From positions 1-64,000 of the forward strand of contig PKEB01000028.1 in assembly GCA_002863125.1 (NCBI GenBank): a DNA stretch of 64,000 nucleotides. Reading direction: 5' to 3'. Origin of the DNA: Flavobacteriales bacterium. Lineage in GTDB: Bacteria > Bacteroidota > Bacteroidia > Flavobacteriales_D > Sanyastnellaceae. Positions 1 to 8,718 of this stretch are shown here, in pieces (the first letter of the stretch is position 1; every line of letters begins with the position of its first letter). Both the position numbers and the translations under genes were made by a program. The notes below the pieces were generated by a model. That model saw only the letters and a list, made by a program, of their open reading frames with translations, did not search any database and had not been told where the DNA came from.

Positions 1-323
1 ATGACGTCGATCTTGTTCTTCTTCATCAAAAACTGCACGCCCTTCGACATGCCGTCCGCGATGCCGCGGCTGCGCTTGACCATGCCGCCGAAGTCCGCCT
101 TGGGCTTAGCGACCGAGATGCCGTAGTCTTCGGCGTGCTCGATGTACTCGAAAACGTTGGCGCTCTTGAGCAATGCTTTGGTGGGAATGCAACCCCAGTT
201 CAAACAAATTCCGCCAAGGGCTTCCCGTTCAACAACCGCTGTCTTGAGTCCCAATTGGCTTGCGCGGATGGCCGTGACGTAGCCGCCAGGGCCGCTACCA
301 AGTACAATGACGTCGTATTTCAT
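1..323 (-). CDS. lpdA: dihydrolipoyl dehydrogenase (E3), N-terminal part, cut by window edge
   Basis: Flavoprotein that reoxidises the lipoyl groups of 2-oxo acid dehydrogenase complexes using NAD+. Reading leftward from the ATG at 323, about 107 residues are present. They show the N-terminal FAD-binding glycine motif GSGPGGY and the redox-active disulfide context GGICLNWGCIPTKALL, both diagnostic of the family. The rest of the gene lies outside the window. It is divergent from adk, with about 119 bases between the two starts. The E1 fusion gene lies about 2.7 kb away, so a functional partner is close, but no E2 gene is visible here. Confidence 0.95.
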   Translation of the reverse strand, partial: MKYDVIVLGSGPGGYVTAIRASQLGLKTAVVEREALGGICLNWGCIPTKALLKSANVFEYIEHAEDYGISVAKPKADFGGMVKRSRGIADGMSKGVQFLMKKNKIDV

Positions 324-398
324 GGTTAGTCTTCGAAGTAAATCAGAATGAGGCGCGAAGTTAACGCATCATTCCGAGTCTGACGTGCTTCAATGCCC

Positions 399-406
399 TA
401 CCTTTG
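399..406 (+). promoter_or_regulatory. TAnnTTTG -7 box for adk
   Basis: TACCTTTG matches the Bacteroidota -7 consensus TAnnTTTG exactly and lies 36 nt before the adk ATG at 443. I see no convincing TTG at the usual -33 distance. Confidence 0.5.
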
Positions 407-442
407 AACTCTCATTTTTGCGGACAATTGAAAGAGAGTAAG

Positions 443-1015
443 ATGCTGAACATCATCCTTTTTGGACCTCCCGGAGCCGGCAAAGGCACCCAAAGCGCCT
501 ACTTGGTCGAGCAGTACGGATTGGTTCACTTGAGCACCGGCGACATCTTTCGGGCCAACATCAAAGGCGGTACCGAACTGGGCCAGCTCGCGCAATCCTA
601 CATGAATCAAGGCCAATTGGTGCCGGACGATGTGACCATCCGCATGCTGGAATCTGAGGTGGACAAACACCCGGAAGCCAAAGGATTCATCTTCGATGGC
701 TTCCCCCGAACGACCGCTCAAGCCGAGGCGTTGGACGTATTCTTGAACGGCCGCGAAACGCCCGTCTCGTGCATGCTCGCTTTGGATGTGGCAGAGGAGG
801 AGCTCAAGACGCGGCTCTTGGCCCGTGCTGAGACGAGTGGTCGTCCCGATGACGCGGACCCGGCGGTCATCCAAAAACGCATCGACGTGTACAACGCCGA
901 GACCGCTCCGGTAGCGAGTCACTATGCCGCCCAAGGAAAATTCACGGGCGTCGACGGCATCGGCACCATTGAAGAAATTACGGAACGCTTGCAGGCAGCG
1001 ATTCCAAACCACTGA
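443..1015 (+). CDS. adk: adenylate kinase (short form)
   Basis: Catalyses ATP + AMP = 2 ADP in the cytoplasm and keeps the adenylate pool balanced. The P-loop GPPGAGKGT sits at residues 8-16 and DGFPRT follows in the AMP-binding part. At 190 residues it is the short type: the region before the C-terminal helix has a brief lid without zinc-binding cysteines. The start at 443 is chosen because the family begins [11 protein letters not shown]; an in-frame ATG at 404 would add 13 residues with no family similarity. obgE starts 8 nt after the stop, so the two are probably cotranscribed. Confidence 0.96.
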   Translation: MLNIILFGPPGAGKGTQSAYLVEQYGLVHLSTGDIFRANIKGGTELGQLAQSYMNQGQLVPDDVTIRMLESEVDKHPEAKGFIFDGFPRTTAQAEALDVFLNGRETPVSCMLALDVAEEELKTRLLARAETSGRPDDADPAVIQKRIDVYNAETAPVASHYAAQGKFTGVDGIGTIEEITERLQAAIPNH

Positions 1016-1023
1016 CCCCACGC

Positions 1024-2025
1024 ATGTCGGGCGAAAACTTCGTTGATTACGTCAAGATTTGCTGCCGCTCTGGCAAGGGCGGCCCCGGTTCGTCGCATTT
1101 TATGCGCAACCGGATGACGGCGAAGGGCGGTCCCGACGGCGGTGACGGTGGACGAGGAGGGCACGTCATCGTCCGCGGCAATGCCCAGTATTGGACGCTG
1201 CTGCACCTCAAGTACGCCCGCCACGTCATCGCTGAGCACGGAGAACCCGGACGCGGTCAGCACAAGCACGGCGCCGACGGGAAGGACTCGTACATCGACG
1301 TGCCGCTTGGCACGGTTGTCAAAGATGCTGAGTCCGGTGAAGTCCTCGTTGAAATCCTCGATGACGGCCAGGAGGTCATCATCACCCCCGGCGGAAAGGG
1401 CGGCCTCGGAAATGACCATTTCAAGTCCTCCGTTCGCCAGTCGCCGACGTACGCACAACCCGGAGAAGAGGGCCTCGAAGAATGGAAAATCCTCGAACTC
1501 AAGTTGCTGGCCGACGTAGGCTTGGTCGGTTTCCCGAACGCCGGGAAGTCCACCTTGCTTTCGGTCGTGAGCGCAGCCAAGCCGGAAATCGCCAACTATC
1601 CATTTACCACGTTGAAGCCCAACCTCGGCATGATTGCCTATCGCGATGACCGCTCGTTCGTGATGGCGGACATTCCCGGAATCATCGAAGGCGCGGCGGA
1701 GGGCAAGGGGCTTGGTTTGCGGTTTTTGCGCCACATCGAGCGCAATCCGGTCTTGTTGTTTTTGGTCCCAGCGGACGCCAACGACATCCGCACCGAGTAC
1801 GAGACCCTTATCAATGAATTGGAGAAATACAACCCCGATCTTTTGAAAAAGAACCGTCTGCTGGCAGTGTCCAAAGCCGACATGCTCGACGACGAGTTAG
1901 AGGAGGCGATGCGCGCTGAAATCGAAGACCTGGATCCCATATTTTTCTCCAGTGTCGCCCAGCAAGGCCTTCAACAGTTGAAAGACCGCATTTGGCAATC
2001 CATGGAAAGCGCCACCGTCTGGTAA
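1024..2025 (+). CDS. obgE: Obg/CgtA family GTPase
   Basis: Essential ribosome-associated GTPase involved in large-subunit maturation and stress signalling. The glycine-rich Obg domain fills about residues 1-158 (for example [12 protein letters not shown]). The G domain follows, with the P-loop GFPNAGKST near 169 and switch [14 protein letters not shown] near 216. The guanine-specificity motif reads SKAD rather than NKxD. At 333 residues there is no C-terminal OCT domain. It lies between adk and psuG, with psuG starting 11 nt after its stop, so the three probably form one transcript. Confidence 0.97.
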   Translation: MSGENFVDYVKICCRSGKGGPGSSHFMRNRMTAKGGPDGGDGGRGGHVIVRGNAQYWTLLHLKYARHVIAEHGEPGRGQHKHGADGKDSYIDVPLGTVVKDAESGEVLVEILDDGQEVIITPGGKGGLGNDHFKSSVRQSPTYAQPGEEGLEEWKILELKLLADVGLVGFPNAGKSTLLSVVSAAKPEIANYPFTTLKPNLGMIAYRDDRSFVMADIPGIIEGAAEGKGLGLRFLRHIERNPVLLFLVPADANDIRTEYETLINELEKYNPDLLKKNRLLAVSKADMLDDELEEAMRAEIEDLDPIFFSSVAQQGLQQLKDRIWQSMESATVW

Positions 2026-2036
2026 ACCAAAAAGCC

Positions 2037-2954
2037 ATGGCCAACCCGCTCATCCACATCCACGCACCTGTTACGGAGGCCCTTCGAAACGGGGAGCCCG
2101 TCGTCGCTTTGGAGTCGACCATTGTGGCCCACGGGATGCCCCACCCGGCCAACCTCGAAACTGCCCAGACCCTCGAGTCGTTGGTGGAATCTGGGGGAGC
2201 GGTTCCGGCGACGGTCGCTGTCGCAAACGGTCAAATCCACGTCGGCTGCGCAGCGGACATGCTGCACGCTCTCGCCACGGAGGAGGGGGTGTGGAAAATT
2301 TCACGCCGCGACCTGCCTTTGGCGCTGGCCAAGCGCGTACTCGGCGCAACCACAGTGAGCGGCACGTTGATCGGAGCCGCGCGAGCGGGCGTGGCCGTCT
2401 TTGGGACGGGAGGCATCGGCGGCGTGCACCGAGGAGTGGCCTCCACGTGGGACGTTTCGGCGGACTTGGCAGAAATGGCGGCATCGGATGTTGCCGTCGT
2501 CAGCGCTGGCGCCAAGTCCATCCTCGATCTCCCCAAAACCCTGGAAGTGCTCGAGTCATCGGGCATCCCTGTAATCGGCTATGGCACCGACGAATTTCCG
2601 GCTTTCTTCACCCGCAAAAGCGGATTGGGCGTTCCCCACCGGTGCGACACCCCCGAAGAGGTGGCCGCGGCGATGCACGCCAAGTGGACACTGGGACTCC
2701 AAGGAGGATTCCTCGTAGCCAATCCCATCCCAGAGGCGGCAGCGGCGGATCCAACGGCCATCGAAGCGGCCATTGAAGCCGGACTCCGTTCAGCATCCGA
2801 ACAAGGCGTCGAAGGCAAAGCGCTCACGCCGTTTTTGCTGCGCTTCATCAACGAGGCCACGGGGGGTGCCAGCCTTGCGGCGAACCGCCAACTCGTCGAG
2901 AACAACGTCCGCGTGGGCACCGAAATCGCGGTGGCTTACGCCGCATTGCGTTAA
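2037..2954 (+). CDS. psuG: pseudouridine-5'-phosphate glycosidase
   Basis: Splits pseudouridine 5'-phosphate into uracil and ribose 5-phosphate, the second step of pseudouridine breakdown. Family landmarks are VVALESTIVAHGMPHP near the N-terminus, FGTGGIGGVHRG, and the active-site lysine context VSAGAKSILDLPKTLE. The 305 residues match the usual length. The ATG at 2037 is chosen because homologues begin just before the VVALEST block; an earlier in-frame ATG at 1992 lies inside obgE. The kinase psuK that usually works with it is not in this window. Confidence 0.93.
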   Translation: MANPLIHIHAPVTEALRNGEPVVALESTIVAHGMPHPANLETAQTLESLVESGGAVPATVAVANGQIHVGCAADMLHALATEEGVWKISRRDLPLALAKRVLGATTVSGTLIGAARAGVAVFGTGGIGGVHRGVASTWDVSADLAEMAASDVAVVSAGAKSILDLPKTLEVLESSGIPVIGYGTDEFPAFFTRKSGLGVPHRCDTPEEVAAAMHAKWTLGLQGGFLVANPIPEAAAADPTAIEAAIEAGLRSASEQGVEGKALTPFLLRFINEATGGASLAANRQLVENNVRVGTEIAVAYAALR

Positions 2955-2981
2955 CACGTACCCACTTGGTCGGAGTCTGCG

Positions 2982-2989
2982 TAAATTCG
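2982..2989 (+). promoter_or_regulatory. -7-like box TAAATTCG, 4 nt before the E1 start
   Basis: TAAATTCG is followed by CGCC and then the ATG at 2994. A TTGG at 2966 lies closer than the usual -33 spacing. The box is one of eight in this window at the same 4-nt distance from a start codon, which suggests a leaderless mRNA. Confidence 0.5.
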
Positions 2990-2993
2990 CGCC

Positions 2994-5384
2994 ATGAAGC
3001 AGACGGACTCAATGGCATCAGTCGCGACGACGCAGGAAGATTTCCGAGCCTTGTTGTTGAACGATTACCGTCTTGCTTGCATCAGCCGTGAAGCTTCGTT
3101 GCTCGGCCGCAAAGAGGTGCTGGGAGGAAAGGCCAAGTTTGGCATTTTTGGGGATGGAAAAGAACTGGCGCAGATTGCCCTTGCCAAGGTGGTGCGCAAC
3201 GGCGACTGGCGCTCGGGCTACTACCGCGATCAGACATTGATGATGGCCAAAGGGCTGTTGGATGTGCGCCAGTATTTCGCTGCGCTCTACGCCGATACCG
3301 ACATCGAACGTGAACCCACCTCGGCGGGACGGCAAATGGGCGGTCATTTTGCCACGCGGTTTTTGACCGAAGACGGCGAATGGATGGACCACATGGCTCA
3401 ATTCAACAGCTCCGCAGACATCAGCCCCACGGGTGGCCAGATGCCGAGGTTGCTCGGATTGGCGCAAGCATCCAAGCTCTACCGGCAACTGGATGAGGTG
3501 GCGCAGGCCAAATCGGGATTCACCGCAGGGGGCGATGAAATTGCCATCGGAACCATTGGCGATGCGAGCACATCGGAAGGCTTGTTCTGGGAAACCATGA
3601 ACGCCGCAGGTGTCTTGCAGGTCCCCATGCTCATGAACGTGTGGGACGATGGATACGGCATCAGCGTCCCAAAGCAATACCAAACTACCAAGGCGTCCAT
3701 TTCCCAAGCCTTGAGCGGAATGGAAATGGAAGAAGGAACGAACGGTCTGGTCATTTTCCGGGTCAAAGGATGGGACTATCCCTCGCTAATTGCGACCTAC
3801 GAAACCGCCGCCCAGCGCTGCAGAGAGGAACATGTGCCGGTACTCGTCCACGTGGAAGAAGTCACCCAGCCTCAGGGCCACAGTACCTCGGGCTCGCACG
3901 AACGTTACAAGTCCGAAGAGCGCATGGCGTGGGCTGCCGAATACGATTGCATTGCTCAATTTGGCCAGTTCCTCGTGCTCGAAGGTGCTGCCACCCAAGA
4001 GGAGCTCGACGCCATCCGCAAGGAGGCCAAGAAAGAAGTTCGTCAAGAGCAAAAGGCAGCCTGGGTCGCTTTCCGTGCCCCGGTGGATGCCGAAATGGAA
4101 GAGGCCATCGCGGCCATTGAAGCCCTCGAGCCCGGAGCACCTGAGGTTGCCTCGTTGCGCGAAGGAATGTTCCCGGGTCGGGCGGAAGTGCACGGTGCGT
4201 TGCGCCAAGTGGCCGCGCGCCATGCCGGCAGCACAGCATCTACGAAAGCAGCAGTTGATGCGCTTTCCACACGGTTGCATGCCGAGAACCGCACCCGCTA
4301 CAGCCGCCATTTGTACAGCGATGGCAAAGACTCCGTGATGGAAGTACCGGTTCGGCCGGCTGAATTCGCTGGCGAAGAGTGGGTGGACGGACGTCAGGTG
4401 CTGCAGAAAAATTTCGAGGCGCTGTTTGAGGCCTATCCGGAGGTGGTGACGTTTGGCGAAGACACCGGGAAAATTGGTGGGGTAAACCAAGCCATGGAGG
4501 GCATGCAGGAGAAGTTTGGTGAGTTGCGGGTCTCCGATACGGGCATCCGCGAGTGCACCATCGCAGGGCAAGGCATCGGACTTGCGATGCGCGGTTTCCG
4601 ACCCATCGCCGAAATCCAGTACCTCGATTACCTGTTTTACGCGCTGCAGATTTTACGGGACGATGCCGCAACGGTCCGTTACCGTTCTGCCGGGGGCCAA
4701 AAGGCACCGGTCATCATCCGCACCCGCGGTCACCGGTTGGAGGGCATCTGGCACAGCGGCTCACCCATGGGAACGATTGTACACGCCCTGCGTGGCATGC
4801 ACGTCTGTGTGCCGCGAAACATGACCCAAGCCGCGGGCATGTACAACACGCTGCTCCGTGCGGAGGAGCCCGCCCTCGTTGTGGAATGCCTCAACGGGTA
4901 CCGCACCAAGGAGCGTATGCCCAGCAACCTCGGTGAATTCACGGTGCCGCTGGGCATTGCAGAGGTGGTAAAGCCCGGAGCTGACTTGACCATTGTGGGG
5001 TACGGATCCACGTTCAACCTTGCCGTGAAAGCTGCCGAGCGCTTGTCGGCCGTTGGCATTGAGGCGGAGTTGGTGGATATGCAGACCCTGTTGCCGCTGG
5101 ACACCACGAATGTGGCGGGGGCTTCACTGGCCAAAACCAACCGATTGCTCGTCGTGGATGAAGATGTGCCGGGCGGAGCGAGTGCCTACATTTTGGAGGA
5201 TATTTTGAATCGCCAGGGCGGTTGGAAGCACCTGGACGGAGCACCGGTTACGCTGGCCGCACAGCCGCACTTGCCGCCGTATGGATCCGATGGCGACTAC
5301 TACAGCAAGCCCAGTGCAGATGACATCTTTGAGGCGGCGTACGGCATGATGTCCGAATTCAATCCGGTTCGTTTTCCCGATTGA
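2994..5384 (+). CDS. 2-oxo acid dehydrogenase E1 component, fused alpha and beta subunits
   Basis: Thiamine-diphosphate-dependent E1 that decarboxylates a 2-oxo acid and transfers the acyl group to E2. The alpha half covers roughly residues 1-390, with the ThDP/Mg motif GDAST near 189 and NVWDDGYGIS about 30 residues later. The beta half starts near 440, with GEDTGKIGGVNQ near 486 and a transketolase C-terminal domain after about 640. A single 796-residue chain is typical of Bacteroidota, where branched-chain or pyruvate E1 often exists as this fusion; the substrate cannot be fixed from sequence alone. An alternative ATG lies at 3012. The S4 protein gene begins 2 nt after the stop, so they are coupled. 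Confidence 0.92.
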   Translation: MKQTDSMASVATTQEDFRALLLNDYRLACISREASLLGRKEVLGGKAKFGIFGDGKELAQIALAKVVRNGDWRSGYYRDQTLMMAKGLLDVRQYFAALYADTDIEREPTSAGRQMGGHFATRFLTEDGEWMDHMAQFNSSADISPTGGQMPRLLGLAQASKLYRQLDEVAQAKSGFTAGGDEIAIGTIGDASTSEGLFWETMNAAGVLQVPMLMNVWDDGYGISVPKQYQTTKASISQALSGMEMEEGTNGLVIFRVKGWDYPSLIATYETAAQRCREEHVPVLVHVEEVTQPQGHSTSGSHERYKSEERMAWAAEYDCIAQFGQFLVLEGAATQEELDAIRKEAKKEVRQEQKAAWVAFRAPVDAEMEEAIAAIEALEPGAPEVASLREGMFPGRAEVHGALRQVAARHAGSTASTKAAVDALSTRLHAENRTRYSRHLYSDGKDSVMEVPVRPAEFAGEEWVDGRQVLQKNFEALFEAYPEVVTFGEDTGKIGGVNQAMEGMQEKFGELRVSDTGIRECTIAGQGIGLAMRGFRPIAEIQYLDYLFYALQILRDDAATVRYRSAGGQKAPVIIRTRGHRLEGIWHSGSPMGTIVHALRGMHVCVPRNMTQAAGMYNTLLRAEEPALVVECLNGYRTKERMPSNLGEFTVPLGIAEVVKPGADLTIVGYGSTFNLAVKAAERLSAVGIEAELVDMQTLLPLDTTNVAGASLAKTNRLLVVDEDVPGGASAYILEDILNRQGGWKHLDGAPVTLAAQPHLPPYGSDGDYYSKPSADDIFEAAYGMMSEFNPVRFPD

Positions 5385-5385
5385 C

Positions 5386-5601
5386 ATGCAGGAGGAGACT
5401 TTTGAGTTGCACTCGGACGTGATTGATTTGCTCCAGCTGCTAAAAGCTACCGGCTATGCGGCCACCGGTGGTGAAGCGAAGATGATGGTGGAAGACGAGT
5501 TGATTGTGGTCAATGGCGAAGTGGAAGGGCGCAAGCGCTGCAAACTGAGGGCCGGAGATGTGGTCGAAATCGACGGCCAAGTGCGCATTCAGTTGGCGTG
5601 A
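5386..5601 (+). CDS. small S4-domain RNA-binding protein (YbcJ/YaaA-like)
   Basis: A 71-residue protein made almost entirely of one S4 fold, which binds structured RNA. The pattern LLKATGYAATGGEAK, then VVNGEVEGRKRCKLRAGD, is the S4 signature. It follows the E1 fusion with 1 intervening base, so it is probably translated from the same mRNA. No specific target is known for these stand-alone S4 proteins, and the pairing with E1 does not explain its role. Confidence 0.85.
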   Translation: MQEETFELHSDVIDLLQLLKATGYAATGGEAKMMVEDELIVVNGEVEGRKRCKLRAGDVVEIDGQVRIQLA

Positions 5602-5616
5602 GGTGTTCGTAAGAAT

Positions 5617-5648
5617 TGCCGGTTGAAAAACGCCGGCACAGGTTTTTT
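5617..5648 (+). terminator. possible weak intrinsic terminator
   Basis: TGCCGG (5617-5622) pairs with CCGGCA (5633-5638) around a 10-nt loop, followed after 4 nt by six T. The stem is short, so this is only a candidate end for the E1-S4 transcript. Confidence 0.4.
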
Positions 5649-5684
5649 GCTTTATTTGAGTTTCAAAATCAAAAAGCCTTTCCG

Positions 5685-8564
5685 ATGAAACATTGGATTT
5701 TTCTTTTCGTTTTAATGGCCGCGTCTGCATTGGCAGGAAGCGCTGTGGCTCAGGAAATGTTGCGCGGACGCGTCATCGACGCTGAACTTGGCGAACCCAT
5801 TTTCTCCGCCAATGTCATTGTCGAAGGCACAACAAACGGGGCGACGACCGACTTTAATGGGCAGTTTTTGCTCCCGGTCTCCGCCTTTCCTGTCAAGCTG
5901 CAAGTCAGTTTCATCGGCTACAGCATGCAGACGGTCACGGTTCAAAACGCCAGCGACAAACTTACCGTCAAGTTGTCACCGGACCAGGTCTTGATTGACG
6001 CGGCCGAGGTCTTGGGTGACCGCATCAGCGAAAAGCAAAAACAAGCACCGCTCACCGTGGAATCCATGGATGTCCTCGCTATTAGGGAAGCTCCGAGTGG
6101 TTCCTTCTACGAGGGGTTGGGCAACCTCAAAGGTGTGGATGTTACGTCGGCGAGTTTGGGCTTCAAAATCATTAACACCCGCGGATTTAACTCAACCTCA
6201 CCGGTGCGTTCATTGCAACTCATCGACGGCATTGACAACCAGAGCCCAGGGTTGAATTTCTCATTGGGGAATTTTCTCGGGGCGTCGGATTTGGACGTGA
6301 AAAGCGTAGACATTGTCGCGGGCGCGAGCTCGGCGTTCTACGGTCCAGGTGCTTTCAATGGTGTGGTCAGCATGGAAACCAAGTCGCCGTTCCAATTCCC
6401 CGGCATCACGGTGTCCACAAAAGTGGGAGAGCGCGAGTTAAACGAATTGGCCTTCCGTTATGCGGACTACACAACCGATGATGACGGAAACCCTGTGCTG
6501 GGCTTTAAGGTGAACGCCTACCGTTTTTCAGCCTACGATTGGGAAGCGACCAACTACGATCCGGTGGACGGTTCGCAGGTGGAGGTCTCCAACCCCGGTC
6601 GATACGATGCCGTAAACATTTATGGCGATGAATATCAAGCCTCTTATGACTTTTCTGGTGTCTCTTTTGCGAATGCCAGAGGTCTTGGGAATTTTTTTAG
6701 ATCGGGTTATAAAGAAGTTGACCTTGTTGATTATGACACAGAAAATCTTAAGGTCAGCACGGCCATGCACTGGCGCATCAAGCCCGAGGATACTTACGAT
6801 AGTCCCGAAATGGTCTATGGATTTAACAGTGGGTTTGGCACTACTGTATACCAGGGAGATAATCGATTCAGTTTGCGTGACATTGAATTTTACCAGCACA
6901 AATTGGAGCTTAGAAAGCCCGGGAAGTGGTTCATTCGTGCATATCGCACCATTGAAGATGCAGGTAATTCGTATGATCCTTATGCGACAGCATTGCGAAT
7001 TCAGGATTCCATTCGGCCGGCTGAATTATACGCGAAAGTGTATTATAAATACTGGGCAGATAGTATTGCAAGTCAAATCGCCGAAACATATCCATCAGGA
7101 ATTTTGGATCAGGATGAAAATGGGAATTGGACGCTCACATATGATCCTGATGAGATTTCAGCATGGTTCGATGCTAATGAGCAAAATTTAGTGGACTGGC
7201 ACGCGCAAGTTTTAGACTGGACTAATGCAGGCTACGGGGGACTTTCGGAAGGAATCCAACATCCTGTAGGTTTCTTGCAACCTAGTTCAACGGAGTTTCA
7301 GTCAATTTTTGATTTCTATACTTCTAGAAAAAATAACGAGAATGGAGGCGGCACTCGATTCTTCGACGAATCGAGTTTAACACATGTGCACGGCGAGTAC
7401 AAATTCGAGCCAACGTTTCTTGAAGAGTTCAAATTGGGAGCAAATTTCAGGCGATATACGCCATGGAGTGATGGCACTATATTTAGCGACACAACTGAGC
7501 GAATAATCAATCAAGAGTTTGGGTTTTATTCAGGGATCAAGCGGAGATTTCTTGAAGATAAGCTCATCACAACGCTGACAATTCGTGCTGATAAGAATCA
7601 AAATTTTGATTGGATTTATTCTCCAGCAGCTTCAATAGTATTTTCTCCTCGAAACCAAGATTATTTAAGGTTAAGTTTTAGTTCTGCGCTCCGCAACCCG
7701 ACACTTTCGGATCAGTATCTGTGGTTGGATGTTGGTCCAGCGACTTTAGTGGGTAACCTGGCTGGGGCAGACAGCTTAATAACCCTTGAGAGCTTTAATG
7801 ATTGGAGGAATAGTTCAGACGCCTCAATAGGCCAATACGGTATGAACCGGGATACGTTGGTCTATTTCAATATTGATCCGATTCGGCCAGAAAAAGTCAG
7901 AACATTGGAAATTGGTTATCGCGCGACGCTTGGAGAGAAGTTCTATGTTGATGGTGGATACTATTTCAGTGTTTATCAGGATTTTATAGGCTACAATATT
8001 GGGTTGAGGGCGCTTTTTCAAGGCACTGAACAAACCCCAAGAGCCGTCGATGTCTACCGTTATGCTGCGAATTCAATAAACGAAGTTCAAACGCAAGGGG
8101 CGTCGATCGGAGTGAACTACTACATTGACAACCAGTTCGTGATTTCTGGGAATTACAGCTGGAATGAATTGGTCAAGACAGATGAAGATGACCCGATTAT
8201 TCCTGCGTTCAATACCCCGAAGCACAAGTACAATTTGGGCATCACCGCGCGGGATTTGAAATTGCACGGGAAGTCAACTTGGGGCTTTGGCATCAACTAT
8301 AAATGGATTCAAGGCTTCTTGTTCGAAGGCTCGCCCCAATTCACCGGATTTGTCCCCACTTATGACTTGCTAGATGCACAAGTAAATGTTATCATAGAAC
8401 CTTGGAATACAACGTTTAAAGTCGGTGGGTCCAACCTGCTTGAGAATATCCATATCGAGGCATATGGAGGTCCATTCGTGGGGCGGATGCTCTATGGCAG
8501 CTTAATCTATGAATTCAATCACGTGAAAGACCGAGGGGAACGGCGTCGCAGTCGCAAGCAATAG
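5685..8564 (+). CDS. TonB-dependent outer-membrane receptor with carboxypeptidase-regulatory N-domain
   Basis: Outer-membrane active transporter driven by TonB. The ATG at 5685 gives a classic signal peptide ending near SAVAQ. It is followed by a CarboxypepD_reg-like domain (about residues 26-105, starting LRGRVIDAELGEPIF), a plug domain (about 115-235, with IINTRGFNS and DIVAGASSAFYGPGAFNG), and a long beta-barrel to residue 959. No SusD-like lipoprotein is adjacent, so a polysaccharide-utilisation role is not shown and the substrate is unknown. From about 6620 onward the gene is clearly AT-richer (single lines 33-48 % GC) than its first third (single lines 52-65 %), a sign of recombination or different ancestry within the gene. 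Confidence 0.93.
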   Translation: MKHWIFLFVLMAASALAGSAVAQEMLRGRVIDAELGEPIFSANVIVEGTTNGATTDFNGQFLLPVSAFPVKLQVSFIGYSMQTVTVQNASDKLTVKLSPDQVLIDAAEVLGDRISEKQKQAPLTVESMDVLAIREAPSGSFYEGLGNLKGVDVTSASLGFKIINTRGFNSTSPVRSLQLIDGIDNQSPGLNFSLGNFLGASDLDVKSVDIVAGASSAFYGPGAFNGVVSMETKSPFQFPGITVSTKVGERELNELAFRYADYTTDDDGNPVLGFKVNAYRFSAYDWEATNYDPVDGSQVEVSNPGRYDAVNIYGDEYQASYDFSGVSFANARGLGNFFRSGYKEVDLVDYDTENLKVSTAMHWRIKPEDTYDSPEMVYGFNSGFGTTVYQGDNRFSLRDIEFYQHKLELRKPGKWFIRAYRTIEDAGNSYDPYATALRIQDSIRPAELYAKVYYKYWADSIASQIAETYPSGILDQDENGNWTLTYDPDEISAWFDANEQNLVDWHAQVLDWTNAGYGGLSEGIQHPVGFLQPSSTEFQSIFDFYTSRKNNENGGGTRFFDESSLTHVHGEYKFEPTFLEEFKLGANFRRYTPWSDGTIFSDTTERIINQEFGFYSGIKRRFLEDKLITTLTIRADKNQNFDWIYSPAASIVFSPRNQDYLRLSFSSALRNPTLSDQYLWLDVGPATLVGNLAGADSLITLESFNDWRNSSDASIGQYGMNRDTLVYFNIDPIRPEKVRTLEIGYRATLGEKFYVDGGYYFSVYQDFIGYNIGLRALFQGTEQTPRAVDVYRYAANSINEVQTQGASIGVNYYIDNQFVISGNYSWNELVKTDEDDPIIPAFNTPKHKYNLGITARDLKLHGKSTWGFGINYKWIQGFLFEGSPQFTGFVPTYDLLDAQVNVIIEPWNTTFKVGGSNLLENIHIEAYGGPFVGRMLYGSLIYEFNHVKDRGERRRSRKQ

Positions 8565-8652
8565 TAGTCCATCCTCCTGGTTCTTAAAAATCGCGCTGAA
8601 ACTCGCTATTTGACCCTTTAAAAGAAGTATTTTCTTGATAAGCCTAGTGTAT

Positions 8653-8686
8653 TGTGTACACAGATGTTATTTTTTGTTTATCTTTC
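8653..8686 (+). promoter_or_regulatory. possible promoter with palindrome TGTGTACACA
   Basis: In the 154-nt gap before the secreted hydrolase-like gene, a perfect 10-bp palindrome TGTGTACACA (8653-8662) overlaps a TTG. A TAnnTTTC box (TATCTTTC, 8679-8686) lies downstream, 32 nt before the ATG. The palindrome could be an operator. Evidence is motif-level only; the rest of the gap is AT-rich with nothing else recognisable. Confidence 0.3.
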
Positions 8687-8718
8687 ACGCGATTCAAATT
8701 ACCTGAAACCAGACTGTG

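Noticed and set aside
3786-4571. 261-codon frame on the minus strand
   Set aside because: Shadow of the E1 fusion gene; no promoter, start context or recognisable domain.
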